Shown here piece by piece: positions 5,740 to 6,160 of a stretch of 6,160 nucleotides of DNA. The position numbers were made by a program, and so were the translations under genes. Origin of the DNA: JAQGMO01 sp050954505 (GTDB lineage Bacteria; Pseudomonadota; Gammaproteobacteria; Burkholderiales; Burkholderiaceae_D); contig JBPBPY010000280.1 in NCBI GenBank assembly GCA_050954505.1, positions 1 to 6,160 of the forward strand, written 5' to 3'. Within the stretch, counting starts at the first letter, position 1. The number at the start of each line of letters is the position of its first letter. The notes below the pieces were generated by a model, which had not been told where the DNA came from, did not search any database, and worked only from the letters and a program-made list of their open reading frames with translations.

Positions 5740-6116
5740 GTATTGATTTTCCGGATGCGTTCGGCAGGCGTGATGATGTCGGTGAGCCGAATGCCGAACT
5801 TGTCGTTGACGACCACGACTTCGCCTTGCGCAATCAGGCAGCCGTTGACCAGCACATCCATCGGTTCGCCGGCCAGGCCGTCGAGCTCGACCACCGAGCC
5901 CTGTGCCAGTTGCAGCAGGTTCTTGATGGCGATGCGGGTGCGGCCCAGTTGCACTGTCAGCTGTACCGGAATATCGAGGATGAAATCGATATCGTTGCTG
6001 GTTTCGCCGTGGCGCGGCGCGCCGCTGAGATCCTTGAATGCTGCCGGTTCGGGTGCATGGGCGCCCGAGTTGATGTCCATACCGGTTTCAGCCTGTGCTT
6101 CCATTGTGTCAGACAT
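5736..6116 (-). CDS. fliN: Flagellar motor switch protein FliN
   Basis: FliN is a C-ring component at the cytoplasmic base of the flagellar motor; with FliM it forms the lower ring that binds CheY-P and docks export cargo through FliH. From ATG 6116 it has 126 residues. The N-terminal ~40 are variable and acidic; the remainder is one SpoA (FliMN C-terminal) domain, beginning near DIDFILDIPVQLTVQLGRTR and including IKNLLQLAQGSVVELDGLAG, NGCLIAQGEVVVVNDKFGIR and the terminal LTDIITPAERIRKINT, a close match from memory to E. coli FliN. The start at 6116 is chosen because GGAG (complement of 6123-6126) sits 6 nt before it. ATG at 6140 (134 residues) lacks a ribosome site but overlaps the presumed fliM stop as ATGA, so a coupled start there is possible; ATG 6122 is too close to the GGAG. 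The stop overlaps the fliO start by 4 nt. Confidence 0.96.
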   Translation of the reverse strand: MSDTMEAQAETGMDINSGAHAPEPAAFKDLSGAPRHGETSNDIDFILDIPVQLTVQLGRTRIAIKNLLQLAQGSVVELDGLAGEPMDVLVNGCLIAQGEVVVVNDKFGIRLTDIITPAERIRKINT

Positions 6117-6122
6117 GTTCAT

Positions 6123-6126
6123 CTCC
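6123..6126 (-). promoter_or_regulatory. Ribosome-binding site favouring the fliN start at 6116
   Basis: GGAG on the - strand lies 6 nt before ATG 6116 and directly abuts ATG 6122. The upstream ATG at 6140 has no purine-rich site before it. Confidence 0.55.
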
Positions 6127-6136
6127 GCGCGAAAAT

Positions 6137-6160
6137 TCATTGTTGGTGTTCGAAGGAAGC
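6137..6160 (-). CDS. fliM: Last codons of a gene, presumably fliM (5' part outside window)
   Basis: On the - strand, the frame entering from the right edge reads ASFEHQQ and then TGA at 6139-6137, just before fliN. Flagellar operons of this type place the C-ring gene fliM immediately upstream of fliN, so this is most likely its C-terminus. Seven variable residues cannot prove it; the assignment rests on gene order. The TGA overlaps an ATG (6140-6138) in the fliN frame. Confidence 0.45.
   Translation of the reverse strand, partial: ASFEHQQ

Noticed and set aside
4937..5746. 269-residue + strand open frame antisense to all of fliO
   Set aside because: It mirrors the repetitive Ala/Ser coding of fliO, whose GC-rich codons leave the opposite frame open. 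It has no recognisable domain, while fliO is firmly identified.

Overview
The window looks like a GC-rich chromosomal segment of a motile Gram-negative proteobacterium. The flagellar proteins are of the gamma/beta type, and the strong G/C preference at third codon positions fits a betaproteobacterium such as Burkholderiales or Oxalobacteraceae. That placement is an inference from protein style and composition only; no marker gene is present.

Layout. Positions 1-151 hold the 3' end of a small proline-rich membrane-like protein on the + strand, possibly of the DUF2946 type. A leader of about 200 nt follows, with three possible hairpins and a faint resemblance to the 3' half of a cobalamin riboswitch. 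Positions 352-2658 (+) encode a complete TonB-dependent outer-membrane receptor with signal peptide, TonB box, plug and barrel; its substrate cannot be assigned. About 200 nt of GC-rich, hairpin-forming DNA (2659-2862) separates it from a convergent flagellar operon. From 6160 down to 2863 (- strand) the order is fliM (last codons only), fliN, fliO, fliP, fliQ, fliR, the canonical order of this operon.

How the genes work together. FliM and FliN form the C-ring switch. FliP, FliQ and FliR form the core of the flagellar type III export gate, and FliO assists FliP assembly. Tight spacing (ATGA overlap of fliN/fliO, 14-nt overlap of fliO/fliP, 49 nt between fliP and fliQ) indicates one transcript with translational coupling. 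The 79-nt fliQ-fliR gap is the exception and holds competing hairpins. The receptor unit is transcribed toward the flagellar operon and has no evident functional link to it.

Most of the window is ordinary. The most distinctive feature is FliO, whose region before its membrane segment is expanded to about 120 Ala/Ser/Gly/Thr/Pro-rich residues and contains a run of tetrapeptide repeats encoded by a 12-nt DNA period. Next come the structured receptor leader, the receptor's atypical C-terminus, and the long N-terminus of FliP. I saw no RNA genes, CRISPR array, insertion sequence or convincing undescribed system.
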